A stretch of 38,221 nucleotides of DNA from Pseudopedobacter sp. Lineage in GTDB: Bacteria; Bacteroidota; Bacteroidia; Sphingobacteriales; Sphingobacteriaceae. The notes below the pieces were generated by a model, which searched no databases, was not told the origin of the DNA, and worked only from the letters and a program-made list of their open reading frames with translations. Positions within the stretch are counted from its first letter, which is position 1. Every line of letters begins with the position of its first letter. Positions 7,326 through 15,409 of this stretch are shown here, in pieces. Position numbers and translations under genes: made by a program. The stretch lies in assembly GCA_014378105.1 (NCBI GenBank), contig JACMOI010000177.1:1-38221 (forward strand). Reading direction: 5' to 3'.

Positions 7326-7770
7326 GTTTTTAACCATTTGTGTCATTGTTCTTTTAATATTAAACTTAGGAACAATTACTTTTTTATTCACTGGAAGACC
7401 CTCTCGTCCTTTTAAAATAGAACAAGAAGGGCCAAAGAAAATCATCATAGAAAAATTAGGATTTAATAAAAATCAAATTGCTCAATATCAAATACTTATT
7501 CAAAAACATCAAGAATTAATTAAGGAAATACAGAAAAATATAAAAGAAAGAAAAAATGAGCTGTACGAAACACTATCCAATTCAGACACCTCAAAAGTAG
7601 CCATACTTGTGTTAAAAATAAGCGATTTACAGTTAGAAATTGAGAAAACGCATTACCACCATTTTCAGGACATCAAAGCATTATGCAAACCCAGTCAGCT
7701 CCCAAAATTTAAAAATTTAACAAACGATTTGGCAAAGCTATTTAGGCCAAAACAAGAGGTTCATCCATAA
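7312..7770 (+). CDS. Spy/CpxP-like periplasmic heavy-metal sensor protein
   Basis: The preferred start is the ATG at 7312 (MTKIKFLTIC), giving 152 residues. A start 42 bp upstream would put 14 odd residues before the signal anchor. After an N-terminal hydrophobic anchor (to about residue 27) the protein is almost all helix: LGFNKNQIAQYQILIQKH, KEIQKNIKERKNELYETL and LQLEIEKTHYHHFQDIKALC. This is the pattern of Spy/CpxP/CnrX-type proteins, in which the helical hairpin binds misfolded proteins or metals. The H-Y-H-H cluster could bind metal. Sitting directly after the putative anti-sigma factor, it may sense the envelope signal that frees the ECF sigma factor (inference). Confidence 0.7.
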   Translation: MTKIKFLTICVIVLLILNLGTITFLFTGRPSRPFKIEQEGPKKIIIEKLGFNKNQIAQYQILIQKHQELIKEIQKNIKERKNELYETLSNSDTSKVAILVLKISDLQLEIEKTHYHHFQDIKALCKPSQLPKFKNLTNDLAKLFRPKQEVHP

Positions 7771-7823
7771 ATAAAATAACTACAAATAAGTCAAAAATCC
7801 TTAAACATATTCAGATAAAAATC

Positions 7824-8585
7824 ATGAAAAAGACCCCTATATTTTTTATTGCTTTTATAGCAATCATCGTGAATGTAAGTTGTAAAAAAAGTAGTACAAC
7901 AATTACAACTGGAACATCCGGAACTTCAACTGTTCCAGATATATACAAGAAAATTTATGGTGCTACCAGCATCACCTCTGACGGGACTTATATTTACATC
8001 AAATCTAATGGGATGCCAGATCATAAAAGTGTTTATTATGCCTCCAGCAATACTTTATATGAGAATTTCACTGGAACCACATTTGGAAATAATAAATTTG
8101 TTAAAAATCCAAATACTATTAATTCGCAAAGTTTAACTTTTAAGATCCCCTTAAATCCAATAGTTGCTTCAAATCATTCAGCTACCCCATTAGGTCCAAT
8201 TGGTGTTGCGCTAAATGGAGTGCCTATTTTTAATCAATATGCAGGTCCAAATCAACCTTTAACAGGTGAAGTTGCAAGTTTCGACCAATGGTGGGGACAT
8301 CCACAAATGAGTGGACAATATCATTACCATGTAGAGCCTTTATACTTAACTACTGTAAAAGCAACTAAATCGTCTTTATTGGGCTTTTTACTGGATGGTT
8401 TACCAGTATATGGGCCTCAAGAAAATGGACAAACGGTTAACAATTCAATGCTCGATGCTTATCACGGACATACAACTGTTACTGCAGATTATCCAAATGG
8501 CATCTATCATTATCACATTACAGATACAGACCCATACATTAATGGAAGTGGCTTTTATGGTACAGCTGGTACGGTTAGTAATTAG
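7824..8585 (+). CDS. YHYH-domain lipoprotein
   Basis: 253 residues with a lipoprotein signal (VNVSCKK, Cys at about 20) and a Ser/Thr-rich linker. A YHYH domain (about 60-245) follows, named for two YHYH motifs seen here at 166-169 and 228-231. Further conserved elements are GPIGVALNGVPIFN, FDQWWGHPQ (W156, W157) just before the first YHYH, LLGFLLDGLPVYG, and DAYHGHT. The many His and Tyr residues suggest metal binding, but the biochemical role of the family is not established. Neighbours are a di-heme MauG/CCP-like enzyme and a SCO protein, pointing to periplasmic copper or redox chemistry. It overlaps the next gene by 29 bp. Confidence 0.88.
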   Translation: MKKTPIFFIAFIAIIVNVSCKKSSTTITTGTSGTSTVPDIYKKIYGATSITSDGTYIYIKSNGMPDHKSVYYASSNTLYENFTGTTFGNNKFVKNPNTINSQSLTFKIPLNPIVASNHSATPLGPIGVALNGVPIFNQYAGPNQPLTGEVASFDQWWGHPQMSGQYHYHVEPLYLTTVKATKSSLLGFLLDGLPVYGPQENGQTVNNSMLDAYHGHTTVTADYPNGIYHYHITDTDPYINGSGFYGTAGTVSN

Positions 8586-9138
8586 GGGCATTCTTTTTCT
8601 AACTTTATTTTCAGCTTGTAATTTCATTAGAAAGGAATCGAGCCTAAAACTAAATGCTGAGGATAAGTTTTTGACTGCCGTAAACGATTTAATAGTTTAT
8701 CAAGAAAAGCCTTTTACTGGGATGATTTACCAACTTTATCCTAACTCAAAAGATACCTTGTTCGTTAATAATTATACAGAAGGAAAAACCAATGGAGTCT
8801 CAAAAAAGTTTTATTCTCAGCATCAAATAAAAGAAATAAGATATTATAAAAATGGGTTAAAGGAAGGTGAATATTTAGCCTTATGGCCAGATGGAAAAAA
8901 GCAATCAGCCTATTTCTTTAAAGATGGAGAATATGAAGGTGTTTTTAGGGCGTGGAATGATGATGGGCAATTGATCCAAGAAATGCATTATGAAAAAGGA
9001 TATGAAGTAGGCTCACAAAAAATGTTTTATGATGACGGTAAAATCAGATGCAACTATCAAATGATTAACGGCAGAAGATATGGCTTATTGGGAACTAAAA
9101 ATTGTGTAAATGTATCAGACAGCGTTTTTATTAAGTAG
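8557..9138 (+). CDS. MORN/YwqK-type repeat lipoprotein
   Basis: The start is placed at ATG 8557 (MVQLVRLVIRGILFLTLFSAC), which gives a lipoprotein signal and 193 residues. A more upstream start would extend fully antiparallel to known signals inside the YHYH gene. The body has repeated motifs of the toxin-antitoxin YwqK/MORN type: TEGKTNGVSKKFYSQ, KNGLKEGEYLALWPDG, KDGEYEGVFRAWNDDG, EKGYEVGSQKMFYDDG. The 'antitoxin' label is a historical family name, and no toxin is present. It is likely a surface or periplasmic binding scaffold. It overlaps both neighbours by 29 bp, so it is clearly co-translated with them. Confidence 0.8.
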   Translation: MVQLVRLVIRGILFLTLFSACNFIRKESSLKLNAEDKFLTAVNDLIVYQEKPFTGMIYQLYPNSKDTLFVNNYTEGKTNGVSKKFYSQHQIKEIRYYKNGLKEGEYLALWPDGKKQSAYFFKDGEYEGVFRAWNDDGQLIQEMHYEKGYEVGSQKMFYDDGKIRCNYQMINGRRYGLLGTKNCVNVSDSVFIK

Positions 9139-9772
9139 CTTTTTATTGTTTGTGTCTTTATCAGGATGTAAATCTAAAATCGAAAAAGTGGAAGAAAAGC
9201 AACTTCCCTTTTATAACTCACCCGACTTTACTCCTATCTTTCTATCAAAAGATGAGAATTTAGAGCAAAAAATCCCTCATCAAATTGCTGACTTTTCTTT
9301 TACAGATCAGGAGGGAAAAACAATCACTCAGAAAGAAATAGAAAATAAAATTCATGTAGCAGATTTTGTTTTTACGAGCTGCGGTAGCATTTGCCCAGTG
9401 ATGTTAGATCACATGAAATTAATATCCAATGCTTTTGAAAATAATCCTAAAATCGAGTTTTTATCCTATAGCGTAACCCCGTGGGTTGATAACGTAAAAA
9501 GATTAAAGATTTACACTCAAATTCATAAAATCGATAATCCTAATTGGCATTTTTTGACAGGGAATAGAGCAGATATTTATAATTTAGCCCGTCAATCTTA
9601 CTTTGCAGAAGAGGATTTAGGCTTTACAAAAGACAGTACAAAGTTTTTGCATACGGAGCATATGTTATTGATAGACCAAAATAAACGTATTAGAGGAATA
9701 TATAATGGAACACTCGAGCTAGAGATGTATCAACTGATTAAAGATATTCAAACGTTATTAAAAAAGGGATAA
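9110..9772 (+). CDS. SCO1/SenC-family thioredoxin-fold lipoprotein
   Basis: 220 residues. A lipoprotein signal (FVSLSGC, C20) is followed by a thioredoxin fold. The copper/redox motif CxxxCP is visible as CGSICP (C91, C95), and the third ligand as the His in FLHTEHMLLID (H181, eight residues before the Asp as in SCO proteins). FSFTDQEGKTITQKE and VTPWVDNVKRLKIY are family elements. SCO proteins pass copper to, or reduce the cysteines of, CuA sites. No cytochrome oxidase gene is near, so its client here may be the YHYH protein or the di-heme enzyme (inference). It is the last gene of the cluster and converges with the queuosine transporter gene, one base apart. Confidence 0.9.
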   Translation: MYQTAFLLSSFLLFVSLSGCKSKIEKVEEKQLPFYNSPDFTPIFLSKDENLEQKIPHQIADFSFTDQEGKTITQKEIENKIHVADFVFTSCGSICPVMLDHMKLISNAFENNPKIEFLSYSVTPWVDNVKRLKIYTQIHKIDNPNWHFLTGNRADIYNLARQSYFAEEDLGFTKDSTKFLHTEHMLLIDQNKRIRGIYNGTLELEMYQLIKDIQTLLKKG

Positions 9773-9773
9773 T

Positions 9774-10547
9774 TTAATCTTCTTTAGCAGCGTTATCCAT
9801 TAATTGATGGGACAAATCTTTTCCTAAATAGCTATCGATAATATAATGAACACCATATAAAATAGGGGTCATCAACAATGCGACAATAAATTTATAGGCA
9901 TAACCCACTAAACCGATTGCTGCTACCATTTGCCAGGTATAATGATATTGTGGGTTTAAATAGAAAGCAATAAAAATCACGATAAAACTGTCTATAAGCT
10001 GAGATACAATCGTACTTCCCGTAGCTCTTAACCATAATTGCTTATCTCCAGTTATTTTTTTAATCTTATGAAAAATAAAAGTATCAGTTACTTGTCCTAC
10101 TAAAAATGCGGTAATGGAGCCTACTATAATCCACATTCCTTGACCAAATATACCAGTAAATGCATTATTCATATTAATATTCTGACCATTAATATTTTGA
10201 TTAATCCAAAAATCAGCAGGCACTAATTTAATATCTAAACCCGCAATAATGAAAGAATAAATTAATATAACAGCGGTCAAATAAGATAAAAACCTAATCC
10301 CTTTTAATCCAAAGTATTCATTAATAATATCTGTTAAAACAAAAATAATTGGCCAAGTAATCACACCTGCTGACATCACAAAGGACAAATCCTTTACTCC
10401 AAAAAGATTAATATTAAATTTGGCCAATCCTAAAGTTTCCTCCACAGAGAATAACTTAACGCCCATAAATTCAGAAAGTAAAGCGTCGGCTAAAAAAAAA
10501 CAGGCTAAAACTAAAAAAAGCTTATTCGTTTTATTAAAATGACTCAT
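9774..10547 (-). CDS. Queuosine precursor transporter (YhhQ/VUT family)
   Basis: A 257-residue inner-membrane protein with six or seven hydrophobic spans. Family signatures are ITWPIIFVLTDIINEYFG at about residues 63-80, LKGIRFLSYL, the central LVGQVTDTFIF, and LWLRATGSTIVSQLIDSF, followed by a final span ending in GVHYIIDS. YhhQ-type proteins import 7-cyano-7-deazaguanine (preQ0) or preQ1 for tRNA queuosine. One internal insertion (INQNINGQNINMNNAFTG) is the usual periplasmic loop of the Bacteroidota forms. It is divergent from the aminotransferase gene. Confidence 0.9.
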   Translation of the reverse strand: MSHFNKTNKLFLVLACFFLADALLSEFMGVKLFSVEETLGLAKFNINLFGVKDLSFVMSAGVITWPIIFVLTDIINEYFGLKGIRFLSYLTAVILIYSFIIAGLDIKLVPADFWINQNINGQNINMNNAFTGIFGQGMWIIVGSITAFLVGQVTDTFIFHKIKKITGDKQLWLRATGSTIVSQLIDSFIVIFIAFYLNPQYHYTWQMVAAIGLVGYAYKFIVALLMTPILYGVHYIIDSYLGKDLSHQLMDNAAKED

Positions 10548-10644
10548 CTTTAGGCTTTGTTATTTGTTTCAGACAAAAATTTCTTTAGATAGTTTTATTT
10601 GTCCTAAAAATAATCATACTTTAATAAAAAATTTATAGATTATT

Positions 10645-11790
10645 GTGATTAATATCTCTTCTAAATTAAGCCAAGTACAAAATTCCATTTTTTCTGTGAT
10701 GACATCTTTAGCAATAAAGCACAATGCCATCAATCTTTCGCAAGGTTTTCCTGACTTTCCTGTTTCTCCACAATTAATCAAACTGGTGAATAGTGAAATG
10801 AAGAAAGGAAATAATCAGTACGCTCCTATGCCTGGTATCTTGAGCTTAAGGGAAAGTATTTCAAAGAAAGTTGAAGCTTTACACCAGTCCTTCTATCATC
10901 CTGAAAAAGAAATTACCATTACAGCTGGAGGTACCCAGGCAATTTTTACTGCAATAGCTACAATCATTAGACCTAATGATGAAGCAATTATTTTTGAGCC
11001 CGCTTATGATTGTTACGCACCAACCGTAAAACTTTTTGGCGGTTTGGTAAAATCATTCGAGATGCAGGCGCCATTTTATGAAATAGATTGGGACATTGTA
11101 AAAAGATTGGTCACTGTAAATACTAAATTAATTATTATAAATTCACCACATAATCCGAGTGGTCAAATTTTAAATAAAGAAGATATTGATCAGTTGATCA
11201 TGATTACAAAAAACACGGATATTGCTATCATCAGTGACGAAATATATGAACATGTCATATTTGATAACGAAGATCATTTAAGTTTGTCCAGATATCCTGT
11301 ATTGAAAGAAAGAACCTTTGTGATCGCTAGTTTCGGAAAATTATTTCATACCACTGGCTGGAAGGTGGGATATTGTCTTGCTCCAGAATATTTAATGAAT
11401 GAGTTTAGAAAAATTCATCAATTTCAAGTTTTCAGTGTAAACACTCCTATTCAAATAGCGTTTAACGAATACATAAACCAATCAGATAGTTATCAGCATC
11501 TTGCATCTTTTTTTCAAAAGAAGAGAGATTTATTTAGGAGCCTTTTAAAGCAAACAAGATTTACGTTATTAGATTGTCGAGGATCTTATTTTCAAAATGT
11601 TAGTTTCGAAAAGATTACCGATGAAAAGGATTTAGATTTTGCTTTAAGAATGGTAAAAGATTATAAAGTCGCTGCCGTTCCAAATTCTAGCTTTTACAGT
11701 AGACAATCTGAGGGTAACACTTTACGTTTTTGTTTTGCGAAAAAAGAGGAGACGCTAGAGAAAGCGGCAGGTTTTTTGTTGAAAATATAG
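10645..11790 (+). CDS. PLP-dependent methionine aminotransferase (YbdL-like)
   Basis: 381 residues, fold-type I class I aminotransferase. Visible landmarks: LSQGFPDFPVSP (31-42), QYAPMPGILSLRE, TAGGTQAIF, NSPHNPSG (N170), ISDEIYEHV (D198, Y201), the Schiff-base lysine in SFGKLFHTTGWKVGY (K232), and LRFCFAKKEE near the C-terminus with the carboxylate-binding Arg. The pattern matches E. coli YbdL and kynurenine/glutamine transaminase K-like enzymes, which prefer methionine or aromatic amino acids. The start is GTG at 10645. The following omega-amidase gene supports a glutamine-coupled methionine salvage role. Confidence 0.88.
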   Translation: MINISSKLSQVQNSIFSVMTSLAIKHNAINLSQGFPDFPVSPQLIKLVNSEMKKGNNQYAPMPGILSLRESISKKVEALHQSFYHPEKEITITAGGTQAIFTAIATIIRPNDEAIIFEPAYDCYAPTVKLFGGLVKSFEMQAPFYEIDWDIVKRLVTVNTKLIIINSPHNPSGQILNKEDIDQLIMITKNTDIAIISDEIYEHVIFDNEDHLSLSRYPVLKERTFVIASFGKLFHTTGWKVGYCLAPEYLMNEFRKIHQFQVFSVNTPIQIAFNEYINQSDSYQHLASFFQKKRDLFRSLLKQTRFTLLDCRGSYFQNVSFEKITDEKDLDFALRMVKDYKVAAVPNSSFYSRQSEGNTLRFCFAKKEETLEKAAGFLLKI

Positions 11791-11853
11791 TGCACTCTAT
11801 TATCAACTATTTTAAATACTTTTAATAAAACCTAATCCATTAAAAATTTCATC

Positions 11854-12636
11854 ATGGATCAACTAAAGATTACAATTTTACAGGCGTATCTTTTTTGGGA
11901 GAACATCGATAAAAATCTTCAAAACATTAGTCTCAAACTTTCTGCCATAAGAGAAAAGACAGATTTAATCGTTTTGCCAGAAATGTTTACCACAGGCTTC
12001 ACCATGAATGCCGCAGATTTGGCTGAAGAAATGGACGGTAAAACGATGAAATGGATGAAGGAAAAAGCTAAATATTTTAATGCCGTAATTACCGGTTCAT
12101 TAATCATCAAAGAAAAAGATAAATTTTACAATCGTTTAATTTGGATGAAACCAGACGGAACCTATCATCATTATGATAAAAAACATTTATTTGGAATGGC
12201 TGGTGAGGATAAAGTTTATCAAGCAGGGAATAAGAAATTGATGGTTGAGCTGAATGGCTGGAAAATTATGCCTACTATTTGTTATGATTTAAGATTCCCA
12301 GTTTGGCTTAGAAACAATAATAATTTATATGATCTGTTATTGGTTGTTGCAAATTGGCCCGAGAAAAGAGCCCATCATTGGAGAACACTCATTCCAGCCA
12401 GAGCTATTGAAAATCAGTCTTACATCATTGCTTTAAATAGAGTTGGCCATGATGGGAATGAAATTTATTACAGTGGCGACACCACTTGTATAGACCCTCA
12501 AGGAAGAGTAGTGTATTACAAAAGAGATGAAGAGGATTTGTACACTTTTACTATTTATAAAAGCGAGATAGATAAAACAAGAGTAGAAATGCCTTTTTTG
12601 AACGATGCAGACTCATTCACGCTGCAAACTTCATAA
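11854..12636 (+). CDS. Nitrilase-superfamily omega-amidase (YafV/Nit2-like)
   Basis: 260 residues with the Glu-Lys-Cys triad: E43 in LPEMFTTGF, K109 in HYDKKHLFGMAGE, and C143 in TICYDLRFPVW. The segment RAIENQSYIIALNRVG is also typical. The combination YDK-HLF plus CYDLRFP is that of omega-amidases, which hydrolyse alpha-ketoglutaramate (or alpha-ketosuccinamate) to the keto acid plus ammonia. It lies 63 bp after a methionine transaminase gene. The two steps make glutamine-driven transamination irreversible. The start is ATG at 11854, and a terminator follows. Confidence 0.9.
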   Translation: MDQLKITILQAYLFWENIDKNLQNISLKLSAIREKTDLIVLPEMFTTGFTMNAADLAEEMDGKTMKWMKEKAKYFNAVITGSLIIKEKDKFYNRLIWMKPDGTYHHYDKKHLFGMAGEDKVYQAGNKKLMVELNGWKIMPTICYDLRFPVWLRNNNNLYDLLLVVANWPEKRAHHWRTLIPARAIENQSYIIALNRVGHDGNEIYYSGDTTCIDPQGRVVYYKRDEEDLYTFTIYKSEIDKTRVEMPFLNDADSFTLQTS

Positions 12637-12689
12637 AAAATTCATTTTGATAGCACAAATTTACAAAAAATTTAATTGATTTAGAAAAC

Positions 12690-12727
12690 CAGGGAAGACA
12701 AGTTTTACACTTGTCTTCTTTTTTTTA
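12690..12727 (+). terminator. Terminator after the transaminase/omega-amidase pair
   Basis: A perfect 9-bp stem pairs gaagacaag (12694-12702) with cttgtcttc (12710-12718) across a 7-nt loop, then a long T run. Confidence 0.88.
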
Positions 12728-12789
12728 TTAAATTTTTCTCCTTTAAAATAATTTCAAAACGTTTCCTGCAATAACTAATAAACAAAATT

Positions 12790-12797
12790 TATCTTTG
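12790..12797 (+). promoter_or_regulatory. Bacteroidota-type -7 box upstream of the PBP gene
   Basis: tatctttg fits the Bacteroidota -7 consensus TAnnTTTG exactly, 55 bp before the PBP start. A -33 TTTG at the usual spacing is not present (the region around 12762 reads tttcc), so the promoter call is moderate. Confidence 0.5.
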
Positions 12798-12852
12798 CTT
12801 AAGACGTTTATGAAACCTAACACATCATAAGCCGTTATATTTATCCATATTT

Positions 12853-15309
12853 ATGTTTAGAGAAATAAAAAGTAAGCCGCTCCGTATAACTTCTATATTT
12901 TTTTGTTTACTCGTCATAACTATATGTGCTGTTGAATTAAACTTTTTATGGCTGTTTGGATATTCACCTACTAAAAAAGATATTAAATTTCCTTCTTTGA
13001 GTGTTTCATCAGAAGTTTACACAGCAGACAGTGTTTTAATAGGAAAATATTATCGTGAAAATAGAACACCTGTCGACTTTAAAGAAATAGATACAAATGT
13101 AATTAACGCTTTAGTAGCCACAGAAGATGTTCGTTTTTATAAGCATTCTGGAGTAGATTTTTACTCTTTAGCATCTGGCTTAATTTCAACAGCTCAAGGT
13201 GATAAAAGAGGAGCCAGTACCATCACCCAGCAATTAGCGAAGAATCTTTATCGTACAAGATTAAACAAATCACAAGGTTTTATCAGAAAAATCCCCCTAT
13301 TAAATACCTTAGTTTCTAAATTCAAAGAGTGGTTAACTGCTTATAAATTAGAAGCCAACTACTCTAAAAATGACATTATTACCATGTACTTAAATACGGT
13401 GCCTTTTGGTAATAATTCATATGGGATCAATACCGCTGCTAAGCATTACTTTAATAAATCGGTTTCTAATATTAATGTTGATGAGGCCGCTTTATTAGTT
13501 GGCATGTTAAAAGCTACTTCAACTTATAATCCCATTAGAAATCCAGATAAAGCTATAGAAAGAAGAAATATAGTTTTAGCTCAAATGAATAAATATGGTT
13601 ATCTAACTACTCCAAATTATAAAAAAGCGTTATCTGTACCCATACATTTAGTGTTAGGTAAAGACAAAGGTAAAAATGAAGGTGACTCCTATCTAAGAAG
13701 CGCAGTATCCAAATGGTTAGACAAATGGTGTGAAGAAAATGATTATGATTTATATGAGGATGGATTAAAAATCTATACTACAATAGATTCAAAGCTTCAG
13801 AAATATGCCGAAGAGGCAGTACATGAGCAAATGAAAACGCTTCAAAACCGCTTTTATAATGTTTGGGGTGATCAAGAACCTTGGCGAGATTCTCAAGGAA
13901 ATATTATTCCGAATTTTATGGAGAACAATCTTCAGAAACTTCCATGGTATCCAGCCTTAAAAAGAAAGTATGAGTCTCAACCTGACTCGTTAAATGCATT
14001 TTTAAACGAACCTAAAAAGATGACAGTTTTTTCTTGGGATGGCGATAAAGATGTAAAATTTTCAACTATCGATTCCATAAAATATTATGCCAAAATCCTA
14101 AATACTGGGATGATGACACTAGATCCTTTTAGCGGAAAAATTAAAGTTTGGGTTGGTGGAGATGATCATACCTACTTTAAATACGATCATGTTAATCAAT
14201 CTAAACGTCAGGCAGGATCTACATTTAAGCCTTTCGCTTATTTGGCAGCTTTAGAAAGCGGAATGAGTCCTTGTGATAAGATGACCGACAAACCTGTTAA
14301 AATTGCTTACATGAATGGTGGGAAGCAAGAATATTGGGAACCAAAAAATGCAGATTGGAACTTTTCTTATAGAGAAATGTCTTTAAGATGGGCTATGGGG
14401 AAATCCGTTAATAGCATTACCGCACAAGTGACTGAAAAAGTAGGTTGGGACAATGTGGTAAAATATGCACATTTATGCGGTATCGAAAGTAAGTTGCAAT
14501 CTGTACCATCAGTAAGTTTAGGTACAAATGATGTCTCCGTTTTCGAAATGGTAAGAGCTTATGCAACTTTCATAAATAAAGGAAAAAAAGTTGACCCTAT
14601 TTTAGTTGAAAAAATAACTGATCAGGATGGAAATTTGATTGAAGAATTCAAATCAAAACAAGAACAAGTTTTAAGTAAAGAAATAGCTTGGTTAATGTTA
14701 TACATGTTTAGAGGCGGTATGGAAGAACCTGGTGGAACCTCACAAGCACTTTGGGAATGGGATTTATGGAAAAACAATAATCAAATTGGGGGTAAAACGG
14801 GTACTTCGTCGGATTATGTTGATGGGTGGTATATGGGGCTTACAAAAGATTTGATAACAGGAGTATGGGTAGGTGCTGATGATAGAAGTGTGCATTTCAA
14901 TAGCTCACAAACAGGCGAAGGATCAAGAACTGCGTTACCTATTTTTGCTAAATTTATGGAAAAAGTTTATAAAGATCCTACTACAGGCATTACAGAAGGA
15001 CCTTTCCCTAAACCAGATGTTGAAATCACGAGAGCTTATAATTGCCCTTCCCCTCGAATTGTGGTAGATACATTAAGTCAGGATAGTTTAGCTATCGATT
15101 CATTAAATATGCCAATTGAAGAGATAAAACCAGAGGTAATAGAAAAAGAAATAAAGCCAGCCGCTGAGTCAGATCCAATAAAAAAGGAGAAATCAAACGC
15201 AAGTCAACCAGCTTTGCCGAATAAACAAAATGATAATAATATTCAGAAAGATGAATTAACAAAACAAGAAGAACGCAAACTTAAAAGACAAAACAAGAAG
15301 AATAATTAA
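12853..15309 (+). CDS. Class A penicillin-binding protein (PBP1A-type)
   Basis: An 818-residue bifunctional peptidoglycan synthase. A single N-terminal membrane anchor (about 11-36) is followed by a GT51 transglycosylase: catalytic E91 in ATEDVRFYKHSGVD, RGASTITQQLAKNLY and a later NTVPFGNNSYGI. The transpeptidase domain has its three motifs in place: SxxK as STFK (S456-K459), SxN as SVN (S518-N520), and KTG (K648-G650, GGKTGTSSD). The last 90 residues are a charged, low-complexity Lys/Glu/Pro tail, common in Bacteroidota PBP1 proteins. It is monocistronic, and the next gene starts 100 bp later. All catalytic motifs are intact. Confidence 0.95.
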   Translation: MFREIKSKPLRITSIFFCLLVITICAVELNFLWLFGYSPTKKDIKFPSLSVSSEVYTADSVLIGKYYRENRTPVDFKEIDTNVINALVATEDVRFYKHSGVDFYSLASGLISTAQGDKRGASTITQQLAKNLYRTRLNKSQGFIRKIPLLNTLVSKFKEWLTAYKLEANYSKNDIITMYLNTVPFGNNSYGINTAAKHYFNKSVSNINVDEAALLVGMLKATSTYNPIRNPDKAIERRNIVLAQMNKYGYLTTPNYKKALSVPIHLVLGKDKGKNEGDSYLRSAVSKWLDKWCEENDYDLYEDGLKIYTTIDSKLQKYAEEAVHEQMKTLQNRFYNVWGDQEPWRDSQGNIIPNFMENNLQKLPWYPALKRKYESQPDSLNAFLNEPKKMTVFSWDGDKDVKFSTIDSIKYYAKILNTGMMTLDPFSGKIKVWVGGDDHTYFKYDHVNQSKRQAGSTFKPFAYLAALESGMSPCDKMTDKPVKIAYMNGGKQEYWEPKNADWNFSYREMSLRWAMGKSVNSITAQVTEKVGWDNVVKYAHLCGIESKLQSVPSVSLGTNDVSVFEMVRAYATFINKGKKVDPILVEKITDQDGNLIEEFKSKQEQVLSKEIAWLMLYMFRGGMEEPGGTSQALWEWDLWKNNNQIGGKTGTSSDYVDGWYMGLTKDLITGVWVGADDRSVHFNSSQTGEGSRTALPIFAKFMEKVYKDPTTGITEGPFPKPDVEITRAYNCPSPRIVVDTLSQDSLAIDSLNMPIEEIKPEVIEKEIKPAAESDPIKKEKSNASQPALPNKQNDNNIQKDELTKQEERKLKRQNKKNN

Positions 15310-15409
15310 ATTACACGATTAAAGAGTTATAATTTGAATGTCAATCTTATTTAAATAAAAAATCATTTTATAAATATTTCGTAATTATAACTATTACAAC
15401 TTTTAACAT

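Noticed and set aside
8395..8556. Longer MORN lipoprotein start within the YHYH gene
   Set aside because: That frame in this stretch is the +1 shadow of the YHYH gene. The ATG at 8557 is the start that gives a lipoprotein signal.
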